The notes below the pieces were generated by a model that was given only the letters and a program-made list of their open reading frames with translations, was not told where the DNA came from and ran no database searches. The position numbers were made by a program, and so were the translations under genes. A DNA stretch of 64,000 nt, from NCBI GenBank assembly GCA_038030265.1, contig CM075941.1, forward strand, positions 57,513,952-57,577,951, given 5' to 3'. This document shows positions 52,401 through 63,517 of the stretch, piece after piece. Each line of letters begins with the position of its first letter. Positions within the stretch are counted from its first letter, which is position 1. The stretch comes from Corythucha ciliata (lineage: Eukaryota; Arthropoda; Insecta; Hemiptera; Tingidae).

Positions 52401-53292
52401 TCACGGCTGTTGAGCCATTAAGAGACCTCTGGCAGCCCAATATAGCATAGATATTCTCGACCACTTGGTGTCGTCATTGGAAAAAGATTGTCGTACATCC
52501 GCAAGCTGCGGACAGTCAAAAAGGTGGGTCGAAGTCATTGGCTCTGCACTGCTGCAGAGGGAGCAGGCTGGGTCATCTAACATCCGGAGTCTGTGGAGGT
52601 GTGCATTCAGGTAATCGTGTGATGGTTCTGAATGCCGCAACGGATTCATGGCGGGAGAGGTCGCCAGGGACACGATTACTTGGTTTGAGGAGAGCAGCCC
52701 ACTGCTTTCCCTCAGCCAAACGTTGGTGGGCTCGCCGGGCTTTGTCATTTACACCTGATTTAATAAGCGACTTTGCTGTAACAAAACTGACTGGCGCATC
52801 TGGCATGGCCATCTGGGAGCCCTCCTTGGCTAGTGCGTCAGTACACTCGTTTCCCCAGATGCCGACGTGAGAGGGGATCCACTGAAGAGCCACAATAGCT
52901 CCCCTCGTCAGCAGCTGCTCCAGCAGGCGCCTTCCCCTCAAAACATCCCAGGAGTCAGTCTGGCTATTGGTACAGAGGCTGACTATAGCTGCTTGGGAGT
53001 CGCACAAAATGACTGCTCGGGAAAAATCAATTCCCAGAAGCATATCAAGTGCTAGTACTACTACGGCACGTATTTCTCCGTCAAAATTGCTTGCAACTAC
53101 ACCAACTGGAGCTGCAATGGTTCTTATTGCCGAGTACACTCCCGCACCACCATTCCGCCTTCCTCCAGTTGCTGAACTATCAGTAAACACTCGCAACCAT
53201 TCATCTTCGGGGAAGCGGGTGTGCATGGTCTCCAAGGCAAGGGATTTTAACTCGGTAGCGGGGGTGCTCTGTTTGGATACAGGCGAGGTCAA
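52401..53292 (-). pseudogene. LINE RNase H and C-terminal tail
   Basis: Minus frame 52,573-53,292: VFTDSSATGGRRNGGAGVYS, FDGEIRAVVVLALDML, AVILCDSQAAIVSL, and LQWIPSHVGIWGNECTDALA. All RNase H acidic residues and the late His are present. The frame at 52,401-52,748 carries the remaining part, with ACSLCSSAEPMTSTHLFDC as the C-x2-C...H...C tail. A frameshift lies between 52,573 and 52,748. Confidence 0.85.
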
Positions 53293-53304
53293 CGTTAGAA
53301 AGTA

Positions 53305-54943
53305 TTAGGCAGTGCAGCGAGGAACCCGATCCCAAGCCGACGGGAAGGGTTCTGGGTTGAAAAGTAGGCCGGCAAGGCCATACTCTTCTCGTAGGGACTC
53401 AACCTTAGAAAGGTACGTCGATAAAGAGAGAGAGAGCAAACGTTCTGCTGCAGGAGTGTAGGACTGCCAAAACCCAACGTTGTTCCTCTTTAGTCGCTCA
53501 TCTAGTGCCAGGGCAGCTGACTCCCGCCTCAACTTTTGCGGCTCAATTTCTGTTTGCAACTCCATTGCAGGAATTGGGGTTGACACGGCTCCACCAGTGA
53601 TAATCCTTAATGCATGGTTCTGAGCAACATCAATCTTCCGAACTTCTGAATCAGAGGCGGTAACCAGAAGCTCATTTCCATACTCCATTGCGGGTCTCAT
53701 GTAAGACTTGTAGGCCATTGCCAGCACATCCTGCCTAGCTCCCCACTGTGTGCCAGTAAGCCGCTTGAGGAGGCCCAATCTCTTGATTCCCTTCGAAGCG
53801 CTATTTTCAGCATGGGTGTTCCATGACAGCCGTGAATCCAACTTTATCCCGAGGTAGGTGGCACAGTTGGTCTGCCTCAAAACGTCAGCGAGACAGAATG
53901 GGCCTTGGTTGATAGTGTAAAGAGCTGGAATTCAGTCTTGCGTGTGTTTACCTCCATCTCGTTGTGAGTTGCCCAGTCCGAAAGGTGTCCTAACGCAATA
54001 TTCAGGGCAGACTCCAGCGCTGGAATGGAACTTGACGTTGCCCACACAACCAGGCCATCAGCATAGAGAAGCGCGTTCACTCCTGGCACAGAGGAAACTG
54101 CAGAGATCACATCATTGATCATAATGTTAAAAAGCACTGGGCTTAGGACAGCACCCTGAGGAACACCGTTTCGGGTGAACCTCGAGCCAGAAAAGACCTG
54201 AGTGTAGCAAATAGCCGACCACTTAGTCCCATACTGAAAAGTTTTTGTACCAGCTTCTCCCGATAAACACGATCAAAGGCGGTTTTGAAATCGACAAATA
54301 CAGCGAGGGTGCTCTTCTTATGATGGAAACCATCCTTATTTTCCTGGGTTAACCGTAGGACTTGCTCCATGGTGTCCCTATGCTTCCTGAAGTCTGCCTG
54401 TTGGTCGGATAGAAGGTTGTAACGTTCAAGGTACTGCTGCAGCCGCCCCAGAACCAGCCTCTCGAAGACCTTTGAGAAGACGCTTGTGAGAGCTATGGGG
54501 CGTTAGCTTGCCACATGCACAGTGTCTGCAGGTTTCCCTTTTTTGAGGATGGGCACTATCTCAGCCTTTCTCAACCTGTCCGGGAAATGCTCTCTCCACA
54601 CCAAATTTAGGAAGGCCAATACTGTTGCCCTGGCACCCAAACCGAGCTTGATCAGAAACTCTGGCAGCAGCTCATCGGGACCAGCACTCTTACCCTTCTT
54701 AGTACGTTGCAGTGCTGACTCCAGCTCACTCATAGAGAAGTCCCCATTGAAGAGCTCATGGTCCCTCTCCTGAAGGCATGTTGGGAATGCTGCAGTCCTT
54801 GGGGCGTTGGCCTTTTTCTTCGGGCGAAAATTGCTCACCGCTGCGTAATGTTTGTAGAAGAAATGGGCGATATCTTTATCAAAAGTGAGTGTAGCTGTGC
54901 CTTTTTTGACGGTGTTTTTCCGAGCTGGGGCGTCATTGTTCAA
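53305..54943 (-). pseudogene. LINE reverse transcriptase with mutated catalytic box
   Basis: Four minus frames in order. 54,503-54,943 has KGKSAGPDELLPEFLIKLG and LRKAEIVPILKKGKP. 54,143-54,370 has LAVFVDFKTAFDRVYREKL. 53,877-54,137 has MLFNIMINDVISAVS and LLYADGLVVWA. 53,305-53,880 has ATYLGIKLDSRLSWNTHAE and the long C-terminal thumb region. The catalytic YADD reads YADG, so the second aspartate is lost even apart from the frameshifts near 53,878, 54,140 and 54,370-54,500. Confidence 0.85.
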
Positions 54944-56148
54944 TTAGATTTGAAACGATGTGCTCTGATGCCGTCCCTGCGAAAGTCCAGCTGTTGCAGA
55001 AAATTTCTTAATGCTGTCGTTTTGGTTGCAACAATTTCCTTCTTTAGAAGGGCTACTTTTTGCTTCAGGACGATCTGATCAGCTAGGGATCCTGATGTTC
55101 GGAAGGTCTCAGCTGCTGTATCGCGATCAATCTTCATGGCTTCCAGGTTTTCATTCCAGAAAGGTACATAATCTTGGACCTGGCCGCGTGGCACACTCTG
55201 CAGGGCTGCCTGTAAGATGGCCTTTGTGATTCCCTCAAGAGACTCCTAAATTTTGTTAGTCACTAGGTGGACTGTGACGAGCTGGTCCGAAGCAGATGCA
55301 AACTTGGTCCAATCTGCCTTTTTGAGGTTCCACCTGGGCCTCTTTTTCTCCTTCAGAGCATATGGGCCGAGTGACTCGCTAATCAGCAAAATGCTGTGGC
55401 CAAATGCACCTGGTGGCGGGATAAGAGCAGTGGAAGGGCTTGAGGCAATTGAAGAATGGGCCAACACTGCATCTGGTTTTGATGTTGCACCGGTGTATGC
55501 CAAGAATGTGGGCTTCCCATCTGGCGTCCCAACATACTCAACCAAGTTTTCATCAATGAAATCTTCCCAGGTTTTCCCTATTGGCTCTGTGCGCCCATAG
55601 TCCCATCTAGTTGAAGGAGCGTTTATGTCCCCGCAAAGGATGCAGCGCCGATCCCAAGTGTCCTCAAGCCAAGTCAGATCAGGGTTATTGCGGGGAGGGT
55701 TATTCACAAAAAAGAGGAGCCGATGGGTCCGCCCCTACCACACTTTAAGCTCCACCGCCTCCAGTTTGTCAGGGTCGCCCATCTCCTTCCATACGGAAAA
55801 CTCCACAGTCAGGGTTGCCTTAGCAGCCAGCAGAATGCCTGACGAGCATTGGCGGCTTCTTGGCAGGGCAAATGTTTGGTAGCCGTGATGCTGAAATTTT
55901 GTGATGCTGTCCGAAGCCGCTCCTGCCTCCACTACTGCAAAAACATCAACGTCCTTTTCTTTTACGTGCAGTTGGAGCTCGGAGAACTTGGCCTCAGTCA
56001 GCACGCCAGCGTTCCAGAACAGAGTCCTCAGCGTGGCCTCGGGTCGCGATCGGGGTAGACGGGTTTGGTGGCCTTGAGAAAGACCGTTGAAATTGTTTGC
56101 TTGATTTCCCTGGCGGGAGTCGTTGCAGGGCCGACAGTTTCGGCTCAT
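54944..56148 (-). pseudogene. LINE endonuclease and linker
   Basis: Minus frame 55,735-56,148 begins the endonuclease with RTLFWNAGVLTEAKFSEL and FAVVEAGAASDSI, where the first Asn and the Glu are recognisable. The frame 55,246-55,707 continues with CILCGDINAPSTRWDYG. The usual SDH motif appears as GHSILLISES, a loss of the conserved Asp. The frame 54,940-55,194 is the linker (VPFWNENLEAMKIDRD). A shift at about 55,710-55,735 and a stop at 55,246 break it. Confidence 0.8.
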
Positions 56149-56284
56149 GATGTCGCTATAACGTATTGGGCTGGCGTGCGGCGACAGTGCATACGTTCAG
56201 TATCCTCTCTACAGGCTGTGCAATTGCAGAGTGCAATGAGGACGTCCAGGGGCACGACGAGGACGAGTATGTATCACCCCCAAC

Positions 56285-56720
56285 AATCAGGTTGCGTGAA
56301 CTTAGCCTCACACAAAATGTTCATGTCAATCAAATTGCTTCGAGTGGCCGAGCTAAACAGGTGATTTTAGTCATGTGTCAGACGTGCGTGGACATGACTG
56401 ACGTGTTCGTACTGAGCAGACGAGTTGTTCAGTAAGCAAAACAAAAAAAAAGTATAATGGTTAAACAACGTGAACAAACGAAGATGAGACAAAAAGTTCC
56501 GTGAAACAAACGATTCCGGCTATGTGTCAGGTTGCGTGAGCTTAGCCCGACAAGAAGAGTTTTTTGAAAAAAAAAAAAAAAATCATGCATGAAATGATAA
56601 TCAAACGACAATTTTAGCTAAACAAACGTAAACATAGGGGATCAAGATAGAATAAGCCAAGAAACAAACGATTAGCCCGACACAGACTGTTTGTTGAATA
56701 AAATCGTATATGAAATGGTA
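56285..56720 (-). repeat. ~150-bp repeat units, right copies
   Basis: Two or more minus-oriented units. The boundary word CAGGTTGCGTGA(G/A)CTTAG occurs at 56,289 and 56,529, and a further AGCCCGACACAGACTGTTTG at 56,672. Each unit carries AAACAAACG words and CGATTCCGGC or its variant. The left partner is at 52,038. Confidence 0.6.
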
Positions 56721-56739
56721 AACAAACATGGACATGCAC

Positions 56740-57056
56740 ATGCTGTGGAGAGACACCTATACAAGATGAGGGCGGTCAGTAGCCCTATGTGTGGAAATGC
56801 GGATCTGAAGAGGGGACGATGAAACACATGGTGTGTGAATGCGATGGGTACGCAAGGATGAGATTTGAAGGACGAGATAGGGTTCGGGTCCTGGAGCTTC
56901 TCGAGCGGATAGAGAGATTTGAGGAGCCGTCCTAGGCATTCCAAATCTGCAGCCCCACGGGGTATGATGCATGAGCCTACTGATGGCTTTTGTGCCGGCG
57001 GGCTTGGCTGGGCTGGGTCCGCGCCCACGAAAAACAAAAAAAACAAACAAAACAGG
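56740..57056 (+). pseudogene. 3' tail of a plus-strand LINE
   Basis: The plus frame reads CGSEEGTMKHMVCECDGYAR, then MRFEGRDRVRVLELLERIER, ending FEEPS and a stop. This is the C-terminal zinc-knuckle tail (C...H...C) of a LINE protein with its 3' UTR and an AAACAAACAAAAC-type tail at 57,030-57,056. Everything upstream of the tail is missing. Confidence 0.65.
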
Positions 57057-59270
57057 CATACCCCCAAAATGGTTTATTATTGAGGATACCTTCAGAAGTT
57101 AGCCGTTGGTGCATTCAGGTCTTCTGGTACCTCATCCACGTCTCACGAACAAATCTGGACGTTGCAACTCCTAAAAAAGTCAATTCCCCAACACTAATTA
57201 AGCTTTATGAAAGTTCGCCCCTTCAATTTATCTCTTTTATAGGCGCTAGTCAGACTAGTGAAAAGTTCGAAATAATTGAAAATAGCATCTCGCGCTGGAT
57301 GGAGACATAAAAAACTATAAAATGCACGTCCCCTTTTAAAATCAATACCTCGCAATGAAAGATGTGAAGGAGAATTTAAAAAAAAAAAAAAAACTTCTAA
57401 ATGCTCGTTGGTATTTCCTTCCTTTTCCAACGAAAACACTACTGAAGCCTTGCAAAAAATCTTGCGTTACCAGGACAACGAGCCCCTTAACCATGGAAAA
57501 CATGTTCTTTAACCATTATTTTGAGAATAACAAAGGATTAGTATAGCTTAGGCTATTGAAAAATAAAATCATCGGCCAATTATTTATAAGACATAAAGAG
57601 GATTTAAAGAGAAAAATCGTTTGGAATGACGCTGTTTGTCGCTGTTGTGTGTGTTGTTTGTTAGCTGGGGGTGTGCTTGTCTCCAACTCGTATACATAAT
57701 AGCACCTACGACCTTCTGTCGCAAGCATCCAAAATACCTCCGCGTCGATTCACGTATAAATTACTGTCAATCGTATAACTGACACACAAACCTACTGCGG
57801 AAGGAAAATAAATGGTAACAAGTTTGATAGAATGCCTGGTGTGTGTGTGTGTCGAGGCGCCGAAATGAAGACGTCAGAATTTTCTCCCTCTCTATCTCTC
57901 TCGCTTTATATCTCGCTCTTCATTCCTTTCCCCACAAACGCCTCACACAGCTCCAGCAGTGTTGGTGGGGAGGGGGAGGGGGGAGTGTCACCCTCTTTCC
58001 CATGGCCACGGAAGTAGTTCAGCAAACTGATTATTCCCGTCAAGGCAGTGAAAGTTTCGCAATATCTTTATAAAGTTATTAAGAAGTTTCTGGGAGCTTC
58101 TTGAACATTTCATTTGTTACAATAAGGGGATTGGGTTCTAAATGAATCGTTGCCGAGACCGTTGGGTGTAATTATTTTGTTGTACGAGTGATGGAGCCAG
58201 AAGGGGTTCTAAACTGTCTTGAATTATTTTAATTTTTCGTCTTCTCTTTCTTGAATTTTTTTTTTTTTTTTGCAAAAAAAAAGGTAAACAGTAGAAACAT
58301 GCTAAAATAAACTTTCAAATGTAGAATCTTCGTTGGATTCGAATTAACATTTCTGACGACTCCGAGGAGCGAGTAGGAATCGGCTACGAAATTGACATGG
58401 AAAATATACGTTAAAGAGAAACTCGAAACTTCTCCGTGTTTCTACCGTTCTCCGAATACTAAGTATCTCCCTCTCTTTCTAGTGTCGGGAATTTGATTTG
58501 TCTCTTCAAGAAAACGTGAAGAAAGTCTCGTATTTGATTTGAAAATGACTGACGAAGGGTTTTCTTTTGGAAAACTTAGGTGGCGTGCCCCATAATTGGA
58601 TTTGTTTATAGGAGTTGAAATAAAGTCGTGGAGGGCAGAGATTGGGAGGGGAGGGTAGTTGCCAGGAAATGTATATACACTGTTTTTGTTGTTTTGTTGA
58701 AGGTGAGGGCTACATGGCAAGTTTTCAGTGTGAGGAAAACTTTCCAGTTGAAATTAAATGAATAAGTCTTCCCAAATAAACGATGCAGAGAGAAAGAGCG
58801 TGGTGTTTCTTCTTCGTGCATGGAGTAAACGACTCCGGTTAATGATGGAGAATGTACGTGCCCTCGTTGTACTTTTGCACTTTCAAAAAGGAATCTTGTC
58901 ATGAGTTTGTTTGAAAGTCAGCTAATATTCTGCATACATATACAATAACGTGAAACGAGTGTTAAACTTCCCATTAGAAGGGATATTTAAGGCTCAGTGG
59001 CACAATAAACAGTCATTTATGAGTCATGGTCTGGAATCGTGAATTTCGCCCGAGAAGCGAAATTGTTGTCCAGCACAGAAAAAATGGCAATTTTTCGTGT
59101 AGATACTGTCAATTTTTGCCTGAAAAGTGGCAAAGGTACTTGAAAAATAATAATGATATTGACCCTTCCCGCTTTATTTAAGCATTTTAAAGGGAAAATC
59201 AGGCAATTCATGATTTCTCTCTCCACACAACTTACAAACCACAACTTGCTGATTATAATGTAGTGACCAT
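57057..59270. other. Non-coding stretch, no gene seen
   Basis: It contains a short GT tract near 57,840, a TC-rich tract at 57,880-57,915, and A/T runs near 57,378 and 58,258. A short degenerate AATTGAGAAAA repeat appears at 59,278, just before the Ty3 element. No supported gene. Confidence 0.45.
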
Positions 59271-59325
59271 TTTATGGCTGAAATTGAGAAAATCGCCTAT
59301 GTGCTGTTCTTGTGGTAAATACGTA

Positions 59326-59750
59326 TGTACCGCCGAATGGATCTGGGTTCAGGGAGTCGACAAAGGGTAACAAAAAGGTACTTTTACCCCGTGATGTACA
59401 TTATTTATTATTTATTGTCTGACTCACCTTTCCCCAGGCCCAACGGCTTGCGGTAGCGTGTACACGAACTGGCGCAAGGGCTGGTCGCGAGGCTTCGGTC
59501 CCCCCTGCACGGATGCGCTTCCCTGACTCTGGCAGTCAACTCGACTCCGTCCCCCTGACTATAGAATCCCCCGGGTTTTATACTAAAACCCCGAGGACAT
59601 GTTTGTAAAACCCTAAGTGTGGTGGATAACTAGCAGTTTCCTCAAGGAAGCTGCTTGTTCACTCACTGAGCGGTGAATAATTCCCCGGATCGAGCTCCTC
59701 TTCTCTATAACATAAGCGCACCACTTAACGCCCTTTTCTAGGGCGTTACA
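59326..59750 (-). repeat. 3' LTR of the CGTA-flanked Ty3 element
   Basis: 425 bp, plus-strand ends TGTACC...GTTACA. On its inner side the minus strand has GGAGGCGGGGGTGA immediately before TGTAACGCCC, a good polypurine tract. Near that end is a hairpin: TAACGCCC (59,726-59,733) against GGGCGTTA (59,741-59,748). Confidence 0.8.
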
Positions 59751-60289
59751 TCACCCCCGCCTCCACGGCGCTGCGTCCCGCCAGCGCAAAAACAGCCTGC
59801 TCCGCCTTGTGTGCCTGGCTTGGCACCTCTCCTCTGGCTGGAACCCTCACCCGCCACTCGCGACGTTCTCTGGTGGGGTCCACATTCAGGCATGCACAAA
59901 GGGCAAGGTCCAGCTTCTCGACGGCCTAGACAAGGGGACGGCCTCACAAAAGGTGCTTCTCCACCAACCTACGAAAGGGGAGGGGTGTCAACACTCGCCA
60001 GGACGAGCAAGGAGGCCGATTCCCTCCTTGAAGGGAACGGCCTCGACGCCGCCACAACCCCTGGACATCCTGCCATGTCCCACAACAACCCCGAAATTCC
60101 TACTCCAACCTGGCTAGTCCGCGGTAATTTATCCAAGGGACACGATGACGGCCCACCAAAGGCACCCCCACCGGCTCCTCCGAAGCGACCGCACTCCCAG
60201 GAGCTGAAGCCCCCGAATGCCCTGCCGAACCCCCGGCCACTATCACCGAAGCGTCTCCTACTCCAACCGACCCTTACTCTCGTCCAAAA

Positions 60290-61417
60290 ACGATCCGTCG
60301 GTCTCTCCCAAGAAAAGGCTTCAGCTGATTCACATGCACCACTCTATCCTTTCGACCAATCCGAAATACCACAGTGAGCCTAGCATAATGACCCACACCA
60401 CCCGTTAAGGTCCACGCCACGGCCACGCCAATTTCTTCGCATACCCCTTCTTCACAGCCGGCGAGTGCAACATCACCAACTGGCCCTTGTGAAAACCTTT
60501 GGGCTTAGTGCTCACCTGGCCCTCTGGTTGTTCACCCACGCCAGGGCCTGTACCATCCGTAGCCGGTCCCGAAGAAGCTTCACGTACACATCTAGGGACT
60601 CTCCCTCAGGCCCCAACGCCAAATCCCCGTCCAAAGGCATAACCATCCGCTTCCCGAAACACAACTCAAACGGCGAAAACCCGGTGCTCCCGTTATTCCG
60701 CGAGTTAACGGCCATGGCCGAGAAAGGCACAAATTTGTCCCAGTAAGACTGTTGGGCTTTCACATAATGACTCACCATGGTGGCGAGTGTTCGATGGACC
60801 CGCTCCAGCCGACCATTCGACTGTGGATGGTATGGCGTCGTATGAACTTTCCCAATTTTCAAGAGTTCACACAAGTTTCGAAAGACCTCCGACATGAACG
60901 AAGCTCTTTGGTCCGTAAGAATTTGGACCGGCAGGTCATATGAAATTACAAAACCGTTCAGGAAACCCTCAGCAATGGTCTCAGCCTGCTGGTCAGGAAT
61001 TTGAACGAACACCACCAGCCTCGAGAATTGGTCCATGAGGGACAAAACAAAGCGATTGCCGCGTGCTGTTACCACAGAAGGGCCAAGCACGTCCAGTGAA
61101 ACTTGCTCAAAGGTCGTGGCGAGTTCTTTAAATTCCCCCAGGGGCGCAAACCCCCTCCCATAGTCCTTCTTCTGCGCACACGACACGCAGGACTTCACGT
61201 AATCCACCACCTCCAGACGCAAATTGGGCCACCAGTACTTCACCTTGAGTCTCTGCCACGTCTTCTTTTCCCCCGAATGCCCCGCGAAGGGCACGTCATG
61301 AGCTAAGTAGAGGGCCAAAGACCGTGGTAAAACCACCCAAAGGGCGTCATTCACCCGTCTACACAAAACCCCCGCCTTACTCCTCTCGAAAAGTCTCTTC
61401 TTTTCCCCACACCGCAC
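60290..61417 (-). pseudogene. Ty3 integrase
   Basis: A 301-codon minus frame (60,512-61,417) holds the zinc finger (HDVPFAGHSGEKKTWQRL through SCVSCAQKK) and the full D,D-E core: QVSLDVLGPSVV, QILTDQRASFMS, and GRLERVHRTLATM. The catalytic residues are intact. Relatives continue with a basic C-terminal domain. Here LVMLHSPAVKKGYAKKLA and RIGRKDRVVHVNQLKPFLGR can be read between 60,290 and 60,510, but only with frame changes. Role: inserts the cDNA. Confidence 0.85.
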
Positions 61418-61752
61418 ACTCGCTGTCCTCCGCCTGCCGCGTCGCCACTAGGTCTCTTGTTAAGGGCGACTGGCTCGTCAGTCACCACCATCACCTTTCG
61501 ACTCAACGCGTCAGCCACCTTGTTCGTCTTGCCGGGAGTGTATTCTAATTTGTAATCGTATTCCTCCAACACCATGGCCCACCGCATCAGTCGCGAGTTT
61601 GTGTCCTTGTGCCTCACCAACCAGCGAAGCGCTGAGTGATCGGAACGAATCATAAAATGGCGACCAAAGAAATAGCACCGAAAAAACTTGACGCTGAACT
61701 CGACGGCCAGCAACTCCAACTCCGTCGCGGTGTAACGCGTCTCAAGGGCCAT
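61351..61752 (-). pseudogene. Ty3 RNase H (C-terminal part)
   Basis: A 133-codon minus frame: RYTATELELLAVEFSVKFFR, MIRSDHSALRWLV, LEYTPGKTNKVADALSR. These are the second half of the Ty3 RNase H. Its stop falls in a different frame from integrase, showing a shift near 61,400. Confidence 0.8.
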
Positions 61753-62080
61753 TCAATTGCCGTGACGCATACCCTGTGGGGTGCTCCCCATCATCAAATG
61801 CCTCGGAAGGCACAACCTCCAGCCCCTTGAGCGACGCGCCAGTCGTTAAAACGAACTCTCTCCCTGACACGCCTCCGACCACGCATAGGGACAATTTTTC
61901 TTCGTAAGGCCCGTGAGCGGCGCTGATATTGCCGCGAAATTGTCCACAAAACGCCTGTAAAACCAGCACAGCCCCACAAAAGACCGCACTTCCGTCAAGG
62001 TACTCGAGGTGGAAAACCACGAATCGCCCCCAAATGTGTCTGTTGGGGGTGAATCCCCTCTGCACTGACCTTGTGCCTGT
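61742..62080 (-). pseudogene. Ty3 RT end and RNase H start, frameshifted
   Basis: In one minus frame (61,846-62,166) the RT connection reads TEVRSFVGLCWFYRRFVDNF and ISAPLTGLTKKN. In another (61,742-62,230) the RNase H start reads FVLTTGASLKGLEVV, with Asp to Thr at the usual TDAS position. Neither frame covers the whole region. The RT catalytic box is deleted. Confidence 0.75.
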
Positions 62081-62082
62081 GT

Positions 62083-62254
62083 GTGGATAACAAGCAGTTT
62101 CCTCAAGGATTTGTTGACGCAATCGGGCCATTCTCCCCCGCTCGTCCCTGAGGTCACCGGATTCACTCACCGAGCGGTGAATAATTCCCCGGATCGAGCT
62201 CCTCTTCTCTATAATACACTCGCACCACATAACGCCCTTTTACAGGGCGTTACA
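62083..62254 (-). repeat. Partial 5' LTR of the CGTA-flanked Ty3 element
   Basis: Matches the last ~130 bp of the 3' LTR (GTGGATAAC...GGGCGTTACA). A segment after TTTCCTCAAGGA differs: 52 bp here replace about 9 bp there. The remainder of the LTR is missing. Confidence 0.75.
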
Positions 62255-62258
62255 CGTA

Positions 62259-62880
62259 GCTAAATTTTGAAAAAGAATCGCGAATTCACGCCCAACAATG
62301 ATGAAAAACACTGATTTTTATGGCAAAAATTTAGAACACGCTCGCCTAATCCGTGGCTGAAAATTGATAAAAAAGCGCTTGATCGCGACAAACAAAAAAG
62401 GTAGAATGTACCTAATTCTTTAGGCGCAAGTCCAAAACAAGGCGCAAGTCGAGAAACGCATTAATTTGCAGCTAAAATTGAGGATGAGCGCTATTTTGTG
62501 ATTGGACTTAAGAGAAAGTGGTAATTTTGGGCTGATATTGAAGATATGTACACGTGATATTGAAGATATGTCTTCATTCTAGCAAAAATGCAAGTTTCGT
62601 GCCTTAATTATTTCGGAAAAATTGCCAGTTTCAGTGCTCTGTATTATATTATTAGTGAAATTACAAGCTTGAAATTGTTTTTTGTGGGCTCAGTACCCGG
62701 GCTAGCCTATAGTCTACGACATACAGCGTCGTATACGTTGATGAGGTTCATATGCGCCGTATAACCACAACTAAATTGCAAATATTTGCAAAATAGTTCA
62801 GGTACCTGAGAACTGAGTAAAGTTTCAGGTCCCAATGTAAGCAAAATTGCAAGTTTCAGGGCCAATGTTTTTCAGCGGTC
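62259..62880. repeat. Degenerate short-period repeats
   Basis: At 62,259-62,560 the GCTAAATTTTGAAAAAG / CGCTAATT family continues the sequence to the left of the Ty3 element. At 62,580-62,880 the AAAATTGCAAGTTTC family takes over, as at 1131-1265 and 7500-7640. Confidence 0.5.
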
Positions 62881-63299
62881 GCGGGCCCTGCGGGCTAGCC
62901 GGCCTCGACTGCGCCCATACCCTGATTGAAACATTTTATAGAGATAAATACGTGGGTACTTGTGAGTTTGCAAATGCGGGTGTTAATTCAAGAAAACAGC
63001 AGAAGCAAGAAGTTTTGGGGCCTTTTTCGTCACGGCAGATTCAGCAGAACAATTTTGAAGAGTTGACGCCGGACGCGGTTCGTCAGTCTTCCGGAGAATT
63101 CGTCCATTCGGTTCCGGCCAAAAACGGACCTTAGGATGGGCGTCAGCGGCACTTGATTAGAACTCTCTCTATCTGCTCTCTTTATGTACCTATACTTTAA
63201 AAAGGCTCTACCCTGGAAAGGGGCCAGAATGAGCAATATAATCGATCACAACTAGTGGCGTGGAGTTATTGGGGCGGGGGGGGGGGCGAGTGGGTCACG
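62881..63299. other. Possible 5' region of the Ty3 element that follows
   Basis: Unique-looking sequence with a plus frame 62,847-63,134 of unknown meaning and a G-run at 63,278. It may hold the 5' LTR/leader of the following element, but I cannot define LTR ends. Confidence 0.3.
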
Positions 63300-63517
63300 C
63301 CAAAATTCGAGGAACTCTTTTCAATGGTGCGTCAACTGACTACCGAAGTCGCCGCTTTCTGTGGTCCCGAAGCTCTTCTCGTACTCGGTCCAACTCCTCG
63401 GGGACCCATCGACACAGACACGTACGTTTTGCTTTTACCATAGAAAATTTAAGGCACGAGCCAAAAATTCCTCAAAACCGTGTGATTGGGAGGAGAGGCC
63501 CAGTCGGTCGTCAAACT
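63300..63517 (+). pseudogene. Degraded Ty3 Gag C-terminal part
   Basis: KFEELFSMVRQLTTEVAA lies in one frame, a Ser/Arg-rich segment (SRSSSRTRSNSS) in a second, and CFYHRKFKARAKNSSKPCDW in a third. Together they follow the order found in Gag proteins of arthropod Ty3 elements with a Y/W-H-x-x-F...C basic motif instead of a standard CCHC knuckle. Small indels explain the frame changes. The last frame meets a TAG at 63,517. Confidence 0.55.

Larger units (their letters stand above)
52401..56148 (-). mobile_element. Near-complete but decayed LINE with EN, RT and RNase H
   Basis: Minus-strand order from 56,148: endonuclease, linker, RT, RNase H, zinc-knuckle tail. It ends near 52,401, with T-runs at 52,365-52,383 as the likely poly(A) relic. 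No ORF1-like protein is recognisable upstream. It is broken into at least six frames. It lies between inverted ~150-bp repeat units, so it probably inserted into another element or satellite block. Confidence 0.85.
59326..62254 (-). mobile_element. Gag-less Ty3/Gypsy element with LTRs and CGTA target duplication
   Basis: A complete left (3') LTR runs 59,326-59,750, and a partial right (5') LTR ends at 62,254. CGTA directly flanks both outer ends (59,322-59,325 and 62,255-62,258), as expected for a 4-bp Ty3 duplication. Inside are, in minus orientation, the RT C-terminal end, RNase H and integrase. Gag, protease and most of RT are gone. The right LTR is joined to pol at about 62,083, so one deletion removed part of the 5' LTR through the RT catalytic region. 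Confidence 0.85.

Noticed and set aside
56166..56435. 89-codon plus-strand frame
   Set aside because: It sits at the 5' edge of the minus-strand LINE and runs into the inverted 150-bp repeat units. No domain seen.
59811..60377. 188-codon plus-strand Pro-rich open frame
   Set aside because: It lies antisense to the tail of the minus-strand Ty3 element, between integrase and the polypurine tract. It has no signal peptide or domain, and its composition follows the GC-rich element. Treated as a shadow.
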